64,000 bases of DNA, from contig NZ_CP061274.1 in assembly GCF_014775655.1 (NCBI RefSeq), positions 1-64,000 on the forward strand. The letters run 5' to 3'. The translations under genes and the position numbers were made by a program. This document shows positions 48,795 to 58,800 of this stretch, piece by piece (positions within the stretch are counted from its first letter, which is position 1; each line of letters begins with the position of its first letter). Source of the stretch: Clavibacter zhangzhiyongii (GTDB lineage: Bacteria > Actinomycetota > Actinomycetes > Actinomycetales > Microbacteriaceae). The notes under the pieces are model-generated. The model was not told where the DNA came from. It did not search any database and saw only the letters and a list, made by a program, of their open reading frames with translations.

Positions 48795-51700
48795 GATGCG
48801 GCTCCGATCACGGCGAGGACCTGCCCGGGCGCGACCTGCTCGCCGGGCCGGATGTGGACGTCGAGCACGCGGCCGGCCGCGGTCGCGCCGACGACGGACT
48901 CCATCTTCATGGCCTCCACCGCGAGCACGGGGTCGCCGACGGCGACGAGGTCGCCCGGGCGCACGTCGACGCGCCAGACGGTGGAGGTGAAGGGCGCCGT
49001 GACGGCGGTCGCGCCCGGCGGGATCGGCACGGTCGCGGCCTCGACGACGGGCGGCTCGTCGCGCACGTCGAACTCGCCCGACAGGCGCCAGCGCGCCTTC
49101 TCCTCCTCGAACGCGCGCGTCTGCGTGTCGCGGAAGTCGCGGATCGACGCGTCGTTCGCGGCCAGGAACGCGTGGTGGTCGGCGATGGAGAACTCGCCGT
49201 CCTCGGTCTCGTAGCGCCCGCGGCCGGCGTCCGTCTCGGCGCGCAGCTCCAGCAGCTCCTCCGCGCCCACCGGGTACCACTCGATGCGGTCGAAGAAGCG
49301 CAGCGCCCACGGGTCCTCCTGGAAGAGGCCGCCGCGGCGGAACCGGTTCCAGATCTGCACGGTGCGTCCCACGAACTGGTATCCGCCCGGCCCCTCCATC
49401 CCGTAGATGCAGAGGTACGCGCCGCCGATCCCGACGGAGTTCTCCGCCGTCCAGGTGCGCGCGGGGTTGTACTTCGTGGTCACCAGGCGGTGGCGCGGAT
49501 CCAGCGGCGTGGCCACGGGCGCCCCGAGGTACACGTCGCCGAGGCCGAGCACGAGGTAGCTGGCGTCGAAGACCGTGCGGAACACGTCGTCGACCGACTC
49601 GAAGCCGTTGACGCGGCGGATGAACTCGATGTTCCACGGCGTCCAGGGCGCGTCGTCGCGCACGCCCGCCATGTAGCGCTCGATGGCGAGGCGCGTGGCC
49701 GGGTCGTCCCAGGAGAGCGGCAGCCGCACCTTCCGCGACGGCACGACGAGCTGCCCGGTGGGCGGGATCTCGTCCTCCAGCTCCTGCAGCAGCCGCGTGA
49801 CGGCCGTGGCCTTGAGCACGCGCGCGTCGGTGCGGACCTGGAGCGAGCGGATCCCCGGGGTCACCTCGAGCACGCCCGGCGGCAGGTGCTCCTGCAGCCG
49901 GGTCATGAGCGCGTGCACGCGCATCCGCAGGGCGATGTCGAGGGTCATGTCGCCGTACTCGACGAGCACGTTGTCGTCGCCGTCGCGGCGGTAGGCGACG
50001 CCGGGGCGCGCGTCGGTGGGCTCGAGCCGGCCGATCACGCCGTCGTCGCCGTCGCCGCCCGACCGGATCACCTGGAGCGAGGAGCGCGCGTCGACCAGGG
50101 ACGCCGCGGACGCCTCCGTGACGGGCACGAACCGCACGGTGTCGCCGGGTCGCAGCTGGCCGAGCTTCCACAGCTCGCCGCTCGCCACGACCGCCGGGCA
50201 GACGAAGCCGCCGAGGGACGGGCCGTCGGGGCCGAGGATGATCGGGGTGTCGCCCGTGAAGTCGATCGCGCCCACGGCGTAGGGGGTGTCGTGGATGTTC
50301 GACGGGTGCAGCCCCGCCTCGCCGCCGTCCTCGCGCGCCCAGCCGGGCCGCGGGCCGATGAGCCGGATCCCGGTGCGCGCCGAGTTGTGGTGCACGCCGT
50401 AGTCGGTGGCGTACAGCACGTCGATGTCGGCGCGCGTGAAGAAGTCGGGCGCCGCGTGCGGGCCCTCGGTGACGCCGATCTCCCACGCGGAGGTGAGCGC
50501 GGGTCGGCGGTGCGCGGGCGTCGGGCCGCCGATGAGCCCGAGGCGCGCGCCCGCGGGGAACGCGGGGTGGTCGGCGTCGGAGTCGGGGGATCCGGGCCGC
50601 AGCACGTCTCCCGCGAGCAGCGCCCGGCCCGCGTGCCCGCCGAAGCGGCCGAGCGTGAAGGTGGACGCCGACCCGAGGTACGCGGGCACGTCGATCCCGC
50701 CGCGCACGGCGAGGAACAGGCGCAGCCCCGGCCCGTCGGCGCGGCCGATCGCGAGGGTCTGCCCGGCGGCGACCTCGATCGGCTCCCACATCGCGGCGGG
50801 CTCGCCGTCGACCGTGACGGGCGCGGGCGCGCCCGTCACGGCGACCACGGACGCGGTCGAGAAGCGCAGCACGGGTCCGTCGGCCGTGATCTCGAGGCCG
50901 GGCGCGCCCTCCGGGTTGCCCACCGCGAGGTTCGCCTCCGCGAGCGACACCGGGTCGAACGGGCCGCTCGGCGGCACGCCCACCTGCCAGTACCCGAGCC
51001 GGCCGGGCAGGTCCTGCACGGTGGTCATGGTGCCGGGGGCGATCACGTCGATGCGCGGCGCCGGGTCGTCCGTCTCGTCGAGCGTCGACGTGGAGTGCGT
51101 GGCCGTGCGGAGCTCGAGGTCGTCGGTGAGCGCCCGCAGCAGGCCGATGTTCGTGACGATGCCGTCGATCCGCGAGCCGTCGAGCGCCTCGCCGAGGAGG
51201 TCGAGCGCGTCGTCGCGGGTCTCGCCCGTGGCGATGACCTTGGCGAGCAGCGGGTCGTAGGAGGCGGAGACCTCGAGGCCGGTCTCGATCCAGCCGTCGA
51301 CGCGGATCCCGGGACCCGTCGGGAGCACGGCCTGCGTCACGAGCCCGCTCGACGGGAGCGACCCCTTCGCCGGGTCCTCCGCGTAGACGCGGGCCTCGAC
51401 GGCGTGGCCCTCGGGGATCCACTCGCGCGTGAAGAGGTCGTCGGGGAGGCCCGCGGCGCCGTCGCGCGCGAGCCGCAGCATGAGCTCCACGAGGTCGACG
51501 CCGTGCACCTCCTCGGTGACGGGGTGCTCGACCTGGAGGCGCGTGTTCACCTCGAGGAACGCGGCCTCCTCGCGCACCGGGTCGTAGACGAACTCGACCG
51601 TGCCGGCGCTGCGGTAGGAGACCGACTCCGCGAGCGCGCGCGCCGAGGCGTGCAGCTGGGCGCGCACGCGGTCGGGCAGCGCGGGCGCGGGCGCCTCCTC

Positions 51701-52429
51701 GATGACCTTCTGGTTGCGGCGCTGGAGGGAGCAGTCGCGGTCGCCGATCACGGCCACGCGGCCGGTGCCGTCGCCCACGAGCTGCACCTCCACGTGCCGG
51801 GCCGGGCGCACGAGGCGCTCGAGGAAGATGCCGGTGGATCCGAACGCCGACTCCGCGAGCCGCGTCACCCGCCCGTACGCCTCCCGCACCTCGTCGGCGG
51901 TCGCGCACGCCTGCATGCCGATGCCGCCCCCGCCGCCCGTGGCCTTGAGCATCACGGGCAGGCCGACGCGCGCGGCCTCGCGGACGGCCTCGTCGGCGTC
52001 CGCGAGGAGCCCGGTGCCGGCGAGCAGGGGCACGCCCGCGGCCTCGGCCAGCTCGCGCGCGGTGTGCTTCGCGCCGAACGCGAGGATCTGGTCGGCCGTC
52101 GGGCCCGCGAACCGGATCCCCGCCTCCTCGCACGCGGACGCGAACTCGAGGTTCTCGCTGAGGAACCCGTAGCCGGGGTGGATGACGCCGGCGCCCGTCG
52201 CGCGGGCCGCCTCGATGATCGCGTCGATGCGCAGGTACGACTCGCGCGGCGCCGCCGGCCCGAGGCGCACGGCCTCGTCGGCTTCGCGCACGTGGGGAGC
52301 GGCCCGGTCGGCGTCGGAGAAGACCGCGACCGTGCGCATCCCCATGGCCTTCGCCGTGCGGATCACGCGGCACGCGATCTCGCCGCGGTTGGCGACGAGG
52401 ACGGTGTCGAGGTCGAGCGCGCGGCTCAC
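48791..52429 (-). CDS. uca: Biotin-dependent urea/guanidine carboxylase
   Basis: The enzyme carboxylates urea or, more likely here, guanidine using ATP, bicarbonate and biotin. The 1212 residues comprise a biotin carboxylase domain (1 to about 450: VLVANRGEIACRVI, KATGGGGGIGM, EVNTRLQVEHPVTEE), a KipA-like carboxyltransferase domain (about 470-770), a KipI-like domain (about 830-1040), and a biotinyl domain with the modified Lys at about 1175 in EAMKMES. The start GTG at 52429 is coupled by GTGA to the DUF1989 gene. The product annotated as urea carboxylase is renamed guanidine carboxylase in operons with DUF1989 pairs. Confidence 0.92.
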   Translation of the reverse strand: MSRALDLDTVLVANRGEIACRVIRTAKAMGMRTVAVFSDADRAAPHVREADEAVRLGPAAPRESYLRIDAIIEAARATGAGVIHPGYGFLSENLEFASACEEAGIRFAGPTADQILAFGAKHTARELAEAAGVPLLAGTGLLADADEAVREAARVGLPVMLKATGGGGGIGMQACATADEVREAYGRVTRLAESAFGSTGIFLERLVRPARHVEVQLVGDGTGRVAVIGDRDCSLQRRNQKVIEEAPAPALPDRVRAQLHASARALAESVSYRSAGTVEFVYDPVREEAAFLEVNTRLQVEHPVTEEVHGVDLVELMLRLARDGAAGLPDDLFTREWIPEGHAVEARVYAEDPAKGSLPSSGLVTQAVLPTGPGIRVDGWIETGLEVSASYDPLLAKVIATGETRDDALDLLGEALDGSRIDGIVTNIGLLRALTDDLELRTATHSTSTLDETDDPAPRIDVIAPGTMTTVQDLPGRLGYWQVGVPPSGPFDPVSLAEANLAVGNPEGAPGLEITADGPVLRFSTASVVAVTGAPAPVTVDGEPAAMWEPIEVAAGQTLAIGRADGPGLRLFLAVRGGIDVPAYLGSASTFTLGRFGGHAGRALLAGDVLRPGSPDSDADHPAFPAGARLGLIGGPTPAHRRPALTSAWEIGVTEGPHAAPDFFTRADIDVLYATDYGVHHNSARTGIRLIGPRPGWAREDGGEAGLHPSNIHDTPYAVGAIDFTGDTPIILGPDGPSLGGFVCPAVVASGELWKLGQLRPGDTVRFVPVTEASAASLVDARSSLQVIRSGGDGDDGVIGRLEPTDARPGVAYRRDGDDNVLVEYGDMTLDIALRMRVHALMTRLQEHLPPGVLEVTPGIRSLQVRTDARVLKATAVTRLLQELEDEIPPTGQLVVPSRKVRLPLSWDDPATRLAIERYMAGVRDDAPWTPWNIEFIRRVNGFESVDDVFRTVFDASYLVLGLGDVYLGAPVATPLDPRHRLVTTKYNPARTWTAENSVGIGGAYLCIYGMEGPGGYQFVGRTVQIWNRFRRGGLFQEDPWALRFFDRIEWYPVGAEELLELRAETDAGRGRYETEDGEFSIADHHAFLAANDASIRDFRDTQTRAFEEEKARWRLSGEFDVRDEPPVVEAATVPIPPGATAVTAPFTSTVWRVDVRPGDLVAVGDPVLAVEAMKMESVVGATAAGRVLDVHIRPGEQVAPGQVLAVIGAAS

Positions 52430-53118
52430 GGCGCGACCACGATCATCCGCAGCGGCGTGCAGCTGAAGTCGTTGCAGGGGTTGTTCATCTGCGGGCAGTT
52501 GGAGACGATCACCAGCACGTCCCGCTCCGCGCGCAGCGCCACCCGCTTCCCGGGCGCGCTGAGGCCGTCGACGATCCCGAGGGATCCGTCCTCCTCCACC
52601 GGCACGTTCATGAACCAGTTGATGTTGGACACGACGTCGCGGGCCCCGAGCCCGTGCCGCGCGCCCTCCGTGAGGAAGTTCTCGCGGCAGCCGTGCTGGT
52701 GCGCGGTGTGGTGGCCGTAGCGGAGCGTGTTCGACTCCTTCGAGCAGGCGCCGCCGAGGGTGTCCTGGCGGTCGATCTCGTTGCCCACCACGGTCATCAG
52801 CGGTCGGCCCTCGCTCGACATGAGCACGGTCCCGGTGCGGATGTACGCGTTCCCCTGCGCCACGAGGGTGTCGGGCACGCTGTAGCGCTCGTCCGGGTCC
52901 TCCGCGTCGTAGACGAGGCAGTCGGCCGACTGGTTGCCGCCCACGTCGACGATCGTGAGCACCTCGCCGGCGCGCACGACGGCCGACCACGGGGCGAGCG
53001 GGGCCACGCGGTCGTCGCGCACGACGGTGCCGTCGACGAGCGGGGAGCCCCAGTCGAGCACGGCGTCGGGCGCGTGGACGGCGCCGGTCGGGACGGTGGA
53101 TGCCGGGACGTGCGTCAT
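52426..53118 (-). CDS. DUF1989 protein UAAP2, likely carboxyguanidine deiminase subunit
   Basis: The 230-residue protein belongs to DUF1989. A DUF1989 pair next to this carboxylase forms carboxyguanidine deiminase (CgdAB), which releases NH3 to give allophanate. Probable metal and active-site residues are GHHTAHQHGCRENF and a C-terminal Cys cluster (SNCPQMNNPCNDFSCTP). The ATG has GAGAGGAA upstream. It overlaps the next gene by 4 bases on both sides. The label urea amidolyase-associated is the older name. Confidence 0.88.
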   Translation of the reverse strand: MTHVPASTVPTGAVHAPDAVLDWGSPLVDGTVVRDDRVAPLAPWSAVVRAGEVLTIVDVGGNQSADCLVYDAEDPDERYSVPDTLVAQGNAYIRTGTVLMSSEGRPLMTVVGNEIDRQDTLGGACSKESNTLRYGHHTAHQHGCRENFLTEGARHGLGARDVVSNINWFMNVPVEEDGSLGIVDGLSAPGKRVALRAERDVLVIVSNCPQMNNPCNDFSCTPLRMIVVAP

Positions 53119-53957
53119 CGGGTTCCTCTCGCTTCGCAGTGGTCGATCGCGTTCAGGTAGGCGCGGGTCATCTCGGGGCTCGCGTGGAAGCGCGCGTCGT
53201 CCGGGCCGGTGGGGGAGCCGCGCCAGGCGTGCACGCGCAGCGGGCCCACCACGTGGTCGGGCCGGGGATCCAGCGGGTGCGGCACGTTCGCCAGGAGCAC
53301 CAGGAGCGGCATCTCGGCCACGAGGGTCACGTGCGTGCCGGGCCCGGCGGATCCGGTGGGCCGCAGCGCGCCGTCCTCCTCCACGCGCACGCCCTGGAAG
53401 AGGGAGACGCCGGGCGGCAGGTCGCGCCGGGTGAGGCCGTGCTTCGCGGCGGCCTTCACGAGCAGCGACCGGCCGCTGGGCGTGGGGCCCTCGGGTGCGG
53501 ATCCGCCGTAGCGCCGGTCGTTGAGCGCGTCGGTCGAGGTGCCGCAGAGCGCGTCGTGGTGGCCGGACGTGTCCTCGACGATGCTCGCGAGGATCCGCCC
53601 GTCGCCGCTCAGCAGCGGGGAGCCCTCGCCGAGGTACGCCTGCCACGGGATCTTCACGGTGTCCGCCGCGTTCAGCCGCTCCCACGGCGCGAGCGCGTCG
53701 TAGAGCACGAGGTGCGCCGAGGCGTCGCCCGTGGGGTCGTCGAGGCGGAGGCGGGATCCGCGCGCCAGCACCCGGTGCGCGTACCCGCCGGGCGCGACGG
53801 TCTCGGCCCAGGTGAGCTCCTCCGCGGCCACGCCGTCGGGCCGGTGCGGCGACGAGGACGCGGGCACGTACGGCATCCACTCGCTGCGGCGGTCGGCCTG
53901 CGCGCGGGCGTCCGCGCGGGACGCGGTGACGCTGTCGGTCAGGTGCAGGTCCCTCAT
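53115..53957 (-). CDS. DUF1989 protein UAAP1, likely carboxyguanidine deiminase subunit
   Basis: The 280-residue protein is the longer partner of the DUF1989 pair. It shares the SEWMPYVPASS...GGYAHRVLARG layout and the core segment HHDALCGTSTDALNDRRYGG, but its C-terminal part (LANVPHPLDPRPDHVVGPLRV) lacks the three cysteines of UAAP2. The subunits may therefore not be equivalent catalytically. ATGA overlaps join it to the permease upstream and UAAP2 downstream. Confidence 0.87.
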   Translation of the reverse strand: MRDLHLTDSVTASRADARAQADRRSEWMPYVPASSSPHRPDGVAAEELTWAETVAPGGYAHRVLARGSRLRLDDPTGDASAHLVLYDALAPWERLNAADTVKIPWQAYLGEGSPLLSGDGRILASIVEDTSGHHDALCGTSTDALNDRRYGGSAPEGPTPSGRSLLVKAAAKHGLTRRDLPPGVSLFQGVRVEEDGALRPTGSAGPGTHVTLVAEMPLLVLLANVPHPLDPRPDHVVGPLRVHAWRGSPTGPDDARFHASPEMTRAYLNAIDHCEARGTR

Positions 53958-55549
53958 CGGATGCCCGCCCCCGCCTGCTCGACCACGGGGATCGTCGCGG
54001 TCGTCGGCACCTCGGTCAGCTGGAGCGGCCCGTCGGAGCGGTGCCGCCACGCGTGGTAGCCCCAGCCCACGGCGAGGGTCGCGCCGATGAACAGCAGCGC
54101 GCTGTACTGCAGCCACCACGACTCGCCCGTGAGGTCGTAGATCTCGGGGCGGGGCCAGATGAGGTTCACGGCCATGGCCGCCTGGAAGAGCACGGCGACG
54201 GCGTTGACGGGGATCCCCCAGCGGCCGAGCGTGAACAGCGGCTTGCCGTCCTCGTCGACGCCGCCGGCCGGGAAGCGCCCGCGGATCCGGGCCACCAGCA
54301 GCGGGCCGGTCACGCCGAGGTAGGCGAGGTACAGCATCGCGATGCAGAGGCTCGACAGCGCCGTGAAGATGGCGGACTGGCCGGCGTTGACGACGAGCGC
54401 GAGGACCGCGCCGACCCCGACCACGACCGACGTGAGCACGGGCGTGCCCGTGCGCGGCGACACCCTCGCGAGCTGGCGGTGGAACGGCAGCGCCTTCTCG
54501 CGGGCCATCGAGTAGATCATTCGGGTGCCCGACGTCTGCACGGCGAGCGTGCACGCGAACACCGCCACCGCGACCGCGCAGAGGAGGAGGCGGCCGCCCA
54601 CCTCGCCGGCGACCGAGGTGATGACCCAGGCGAGGCCCTGCGTGGCGAGCTTCCCGTCGGTGAGGCTGGGCGCCGCGACGAGCGCGCCGACGATGAGGAG
54701 CGCCCCGCCGAGCCCGGAGACCGTGAGCGCGCGGATGATCGTCTTCGGCGTGGTCTTGCGGGGGCTGTGCGTCTCCTCGGCGAGCTCGCCCGCGGAGTCG
54801 AAGCCGACCATCACGTAGGCGGCCATGAGGGAGGAGGCGAGGAAGGCCCACACGTACGGCTCGGTGCTGACCGACCCGGCCGTCGAGAAGACGACCTCCG
54901 GTCCGCGCTTCGGCAGCAGGAACAGCACGGCGACCAGCGCGACCACGCCCACCATCTCGATGGCGACGCCCGCGGTCGTGACGCGGGCCATCAGCCGCAC
55001 GCTGAGGATGTTCACGACCGTGGTGACGGCCAGCATGATGATGCCGAGCAGCACGGCGTTCGCGGATCCGGTGGGCGAGGCGACCGAGGGGTCGGCATCC
55101 GGCCCGCCCACGATCTGGAACCCGGCCCAGATGGACGGCAGCACGGCCTGCACCGCGATGGCCGCGACGGCGACCGTGAGGATCTGGCCGACGATCATCG
55201 TCCAGCCGGTGAACCAGCCGAAGGTCGTGCCCGCCAGCCTGCTCGACCACTGGAAGATCGCGCCCGAGATGGGCCACGATGCCGCGAGCTGCGCGAAGTT
55301 CAGCGCCACCAGGAGCTGGCCCGCGAAGACGATGGGCCACGCCCAGAAGAAGGCCGCGCCGCCCAGCCCGAAGCCGAGGCCGAAGAGCTGGAACACGGTG
55401 GTGAGGATCGACACGAAGGAGAACCCGGCCGCGAACGAGGAGAACGGCCCGACGCCGCGATGCAGCTCCTGGGCGTAGCCGGGCGGGACGACGGGGGCGG
55501 GTGCCGTGGCGGGTGCCGCGGCCGACGAGGGGGTGTGCGGGGTGCTCAA
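53954..55549 (-). CDS. APC-superfamily amino acid/amine permease
   Basis: The 531-residue transporter has about twelve membrane helices and APC features (GVGPFSSFAAGFSFVSILTT at helix 1, FAAGYVMVGFDSAGE-like helix 6 segment, ETHSPRKTTPKTIIRAL loop). As first gene of the operon it probably imports guanidine, urea or a related amine. The start is a TTG (55549), the codon giving the conserved frame. A weak AGAAGA stands ahead. The operator-like dyad is 70-80 bases upstream. Confidence 0.85.
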   Translation of the reverse strand: MSTPHTPSSAAAPATAPAPVVPPGYAQELHRGVGPFSSFAAGFSFVSILTTVFQLFGLGFGLGGAAFFWAWPIVFAGQLLVALNFAQLAASWPISGAIFQWSSRLAGTTFGWFTGWTMIVGQILTVAVAAIAVQAVLPSIWAGFQIVGGPDADPSVASPTGSANAVLLGIIMLAVTTVVNILSVRLMARVTTAGVAIEMVGVVALVAVLFLLPKRGPEVVFSTAGSVSTEPYVWAFLASSLMAAYVMVGFDSAGELAEETHSPRKTTPKTIIRALTVSGLGGALLIVGALVAAPSLTDGKLATQGLAWVITSVAGEVGGRLLLCAVAVAVFACTLAVQTSGTRMIYSMAREKALPFHRQLARVSPRTGTPVLTSVVVGVGAVLALVVNAGQSAIFTALSSLCIAMLYLAYLGVTGPLLVARIRGRFPAGGVDEDGKPLFTLGRWGIPVNAVAVLFQAAMAVNLIWPRPEIYDLTGESWWLQYSALLFIGATLAVGWGYHAWRHRSDGPLQLTEVPTTATIPVVEQAGAGIR

Positions 55550-55744
55550 TCTTCTGGCCTCTCACGAGGGCGCGGTGCTGCGGATGCGCCGGAGATCCGG
55601 TTGCCCGGTCGGAGTATCTATCGAGCGATAGGTATTTCCGTCCAGTGTGGTTCTGCCCGGTATCGCGGCCGTTTCCCTCGTGTTACCGGCGTGTATCTTC
55701 TCCGGCGCGACGGATCCGGGCGCCCTCGGCGGACGTCCGCGCGC
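55550..55744 (-). promoter_or_regulatory. Promoter and leader region of the guanidine/urea operon
   Basis: On the minus strand a TGGACG (-35 candidate, 55638-55643) and TAGATA (-10 candidate) are 18 bases apart. The dyad CTATCG-AG-CGATAG (55618-55631) lies between and over them. A hairpin CCGGTA...TACCGG (about 55658-55690) stands further upstream. I looked for guanidine riboswitch consensus and could not confirm one. Confidence 0.55.
55618..55631. promoter_or_regulatory. TetR operator candidate
   Basis: CTATCG-AG-CGATAG is a perfect 6-2-6 dyad at the probable promoter of the permease-led operon, whose last gene encodes a TetR regulator. Such short dyads are typical for TetR dimers. Confidence 0.55.
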
Positions 55745-55783
55745 ACGGAGGGGCCGGCAGCGCGCGGCTGCCGGCCCCTCCGT
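55745..55783 (-). terminator. Terminator after the carboxylic acid reductase gene
   Basis: A perfect 16-bp stem (55745-55760 with 55768-55783) and a 7-base loop lie 22 bases beyond the stop of the leftward reductase gene. Confidence 0.75.
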
Positions 55784-55804
55784 CTCAGGCCCCGAGCGCG
55801 GGCG

Positions 55805-58800
55805 TCACCGAGCCGCCACCGGCGTCGGCGCGGGCGTGGGCGCGAGCAGTCCCAGGAACGCGAGGTCGTCCGCCACCTTGGCGATGAGCGCGTGGTCGAG
55901 CGACGGGATCTCCGACCTGCCGAGCGGGCGGACCTCGCGGACGGCCGCGGCGAACGCGTCGGCGGGGATCGCCGAGCCGGCGTGCGGCTCCTCGGGTGCC
56001 GCGAACGCGTGCATCAGCGGCAGGACGGACCGGGCGCGGTCCGCGTCCGGCAGCGATCCGAGCGCTGCGCGGAACCGGCCGACCCACTCCGCGTGGTCCT
56101 CCACGCGCTCGATGTCATGGCCGTCCTCGCGGAGCCAGTCGACGAAGGTGTCGAGCGAGACGCCGTCGTCGTGGGGGTTCACGACGTTGAAGGTGCGGTG
56201 CCCCTCGGTGAGCGCGGCGCCGATCCCGTCGATCGCGGCCGCCGTGAAGTCGGCGGGCAGGCCGTCGTAGTGCGACCGCTGCCGCTCGCCGTCGGGGCTG
56301 CGCCGCACGAACGACGCCGGGGCGAGCCCGGTGGTGAGCACGCTCCAGATCAGCCGGGTGAAGACGTCCGGGAGGTTCACCTGACCGCGCCAGCGCGGGT
56401 GCGCCAGGATCATGTCGGAGCGGAACACGGCCACGGGGACGCCGTGGTGCTCGTGCGCCTCGCGGAGCAGCACCTCGCTCGCCCACTTGCTCGCGCCGTA
56501 CCCGTTCGCGTACTCGTCGCCGACGGCCCACTCGGGGATCGTGGCGCGGATGTCGGCGTCCTCGTCGAGCGGGCCGGGCGCGGACGGCTCGGCGTCGGCG
56601 GCGGCGCTCGGCCGTGCGCCGCCCGCGACGGCGACGCTCGAGACGAAGGTGACCGGGACGCTGCCGGCGGCGATGGCCAGGCGGATCACCTCGGCGGTGC
56701 CGACGACGTTCGGGCCGAAGAGCGCCGGGTACGGGAGCACGTGGTTGACGAGCGCCGCGGCGTGCGCGACGAGGTCGACCCGGGCGGCCAGGTCGATCCA
56801 CCGCTCCTCGTCGAGGCCGAGGCGGTGCTCGCTGACGTCGCCGGCCACGACCTCGAGCGATCCCGACAGCTCGGCGAGGCGCCGCGCGAACGCGGGGTCG
56901 GCGGCGAACGCGGCCTCGAGGCGGCGCCGGGCGTCGGCGTCGTCGGCGCCGCGCACGACGCACACCAGCGTGCCGCCCTCCGGGGCGAGGCGCTCGAGCC
57001 AGTCGACGGCGAGGAACCGGCCGAGGTAGCCGTTCGCGCCGGTGAGCAGCACGGTCCGGGCTCCCGGCCGGGCGGCCGACGCGCGGGGGACCGGCGTCGG
57101 GACGCCGCCGAGCATCCGCTCGAGCCGGAGGTCGCCCACGCGGAGGGTGGACGCGCCGGCGCCGTGCACGCGGGTCACGGTCGGCCGGTCGTCGGTGGCG
57201 GAGCGGTCCACGAACGCGGCCACGGCGGCGAGGTGGTTCGTCGGGTCGGTGATGACGCCGACGGGCACCTCGGTGCCGAACACGTCCTCGAGGATCCCGG
57301 AGAACGTCAGCGCGGACAGCGAGTCCCCGCCGAGGTCCGAGAACCGGGCCGCGGCCGCGGCCGCGGTCGCCGGCGGCACCTCGGCCCCGAGGAGCAGGAG
57401 GGCGGCGCGCACCACCGTGTCGACGGTCGGCTCGTCGGCGTCGCGATCGCGGAGGGCGGCCGCCAGGGTGCCGCTCTGCTGCGCCTCGAGCGCGTCGTAG
57501 AGGGCGCCGAGGCGCTCGCCGTAGCGCTGGGTGAGGCGCAGGCGCAGGAGCTTGCCGGCGTCGGAGAGCATGCCGCCGTCGACCGTGAACGGCTGCGGCT
57601 CGACGATGACGCCGCGGGGCACCTCGTAGGGGGCGAGGCCGTGCTCGCGCGCGGTGCGCTGGAGGGCGGCGAGGACGTCGCGCTCGGACGCCCCGGCCTC
57701 GGTCGGCACGACGACCGCCACGAGGAACGCGTGCCGGCTGTCGCCGTGCAGCGCGATCTGGTGCACCTCGGGCGTCCCGCCGTACGTCGCCTCGAGGGAC
57801 GCCACCGCGACGAACTCGCCCTGCGACAGCTTGAGCACGTTGTTGCGGCGGTCGAGGTACTCGTACGTGCCGGGTCCCGTCCGCGCCATGACGTCGCCGG
57901 TCCGGTAGAAGCCGTCCTCGTCGAACACGGCGGCGGTGACGTCCGGCCGGCGGAAGTACCCGGCGATCACGGCGGCGCTCTTGACGAGCAGCTCGCCGCG
58001 CGGGTGCGGGAGGTCGGTGGTGCGGTACCCGAGCTCCGGGACGTCGACGAGCTTGTGCTCGGTGACGGGAGGCTGCTGGACGACCCCGTCCCGGAGGATC
58101 CCGCCGGCCTCGGTCGACCCGTACATGTCGTGCAGCGTGATCCCGAGGCACTCCTCGACGTACGCGCGGAGCTCGGGGGTCAGCGGGGCGCTGGTGCAGA
58201 TCGCCTGGCTGATCCGGCCGCCGAACGCGCGGACGCGGAGGTCGGCCCGCACCGCGGCGCGGACCGCGTCCGGGTCCGCGCCGCCGGCGGCGAGCCGCCG
58301 CTGCTCCTCGCGGTCGCCCTCCTGCCGGACCATCTCGGCGACGCGGGGCACGAAGACGAACTCGGTCGGGGCGAAGGCGCGGAGGTCGTCGAAGAGCGTC
58401 GACAGGTCGGTCGAGGTCGCGAGCGCGACCGTGCCGCCGCGGCCGAGCGTGGCGAGGAGGGCGGCGCGGCCGGTGAGGTGGCTCAGGGGGAGGTACGCGT
58501 ATCCGACGATGGCGTCGGCCGCGCCGGCGCCCGTGGCGGCGTCGGGCCCGACGGCGTGCCACAGCCGCTCGACCATCGAGCGCGTGTACATCGCGCCCTT
58601 CGGCGTGCCGGTGCTGCCCGACGTGTAGAGCAGGAGCGCGAGCGGATCCTCGCCCGGTGCGGGGTGCCACGGGCCGACGCGCGGCAGGCCGGCGCCGCGG
58701 GCGACCAGCCCGTCGAGCGTGAGGTCGGTGTCAGCGTCGGTGCTGGTGCTGGTGCTGGTGCCGGTGTCGAGCAGCATCGTGCGGATGCCGTCGCCCGACG

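Noticed and set aside
47109-52373. 1754-codon minus-strand frame suggesting a urea amidolyase fusion
   Set aside because: The carboxylase ends at 48791 in a different frame, and the hydrolase starts at 48794. They are two overlapping genes, not a fusion.
55550-55740. Definite guanidine riboswitch
   Set aside because: A hairpin with ACGAGG exists, but I could not fit the conserved cores of the known classes, and it lies upstream of the best promoter.
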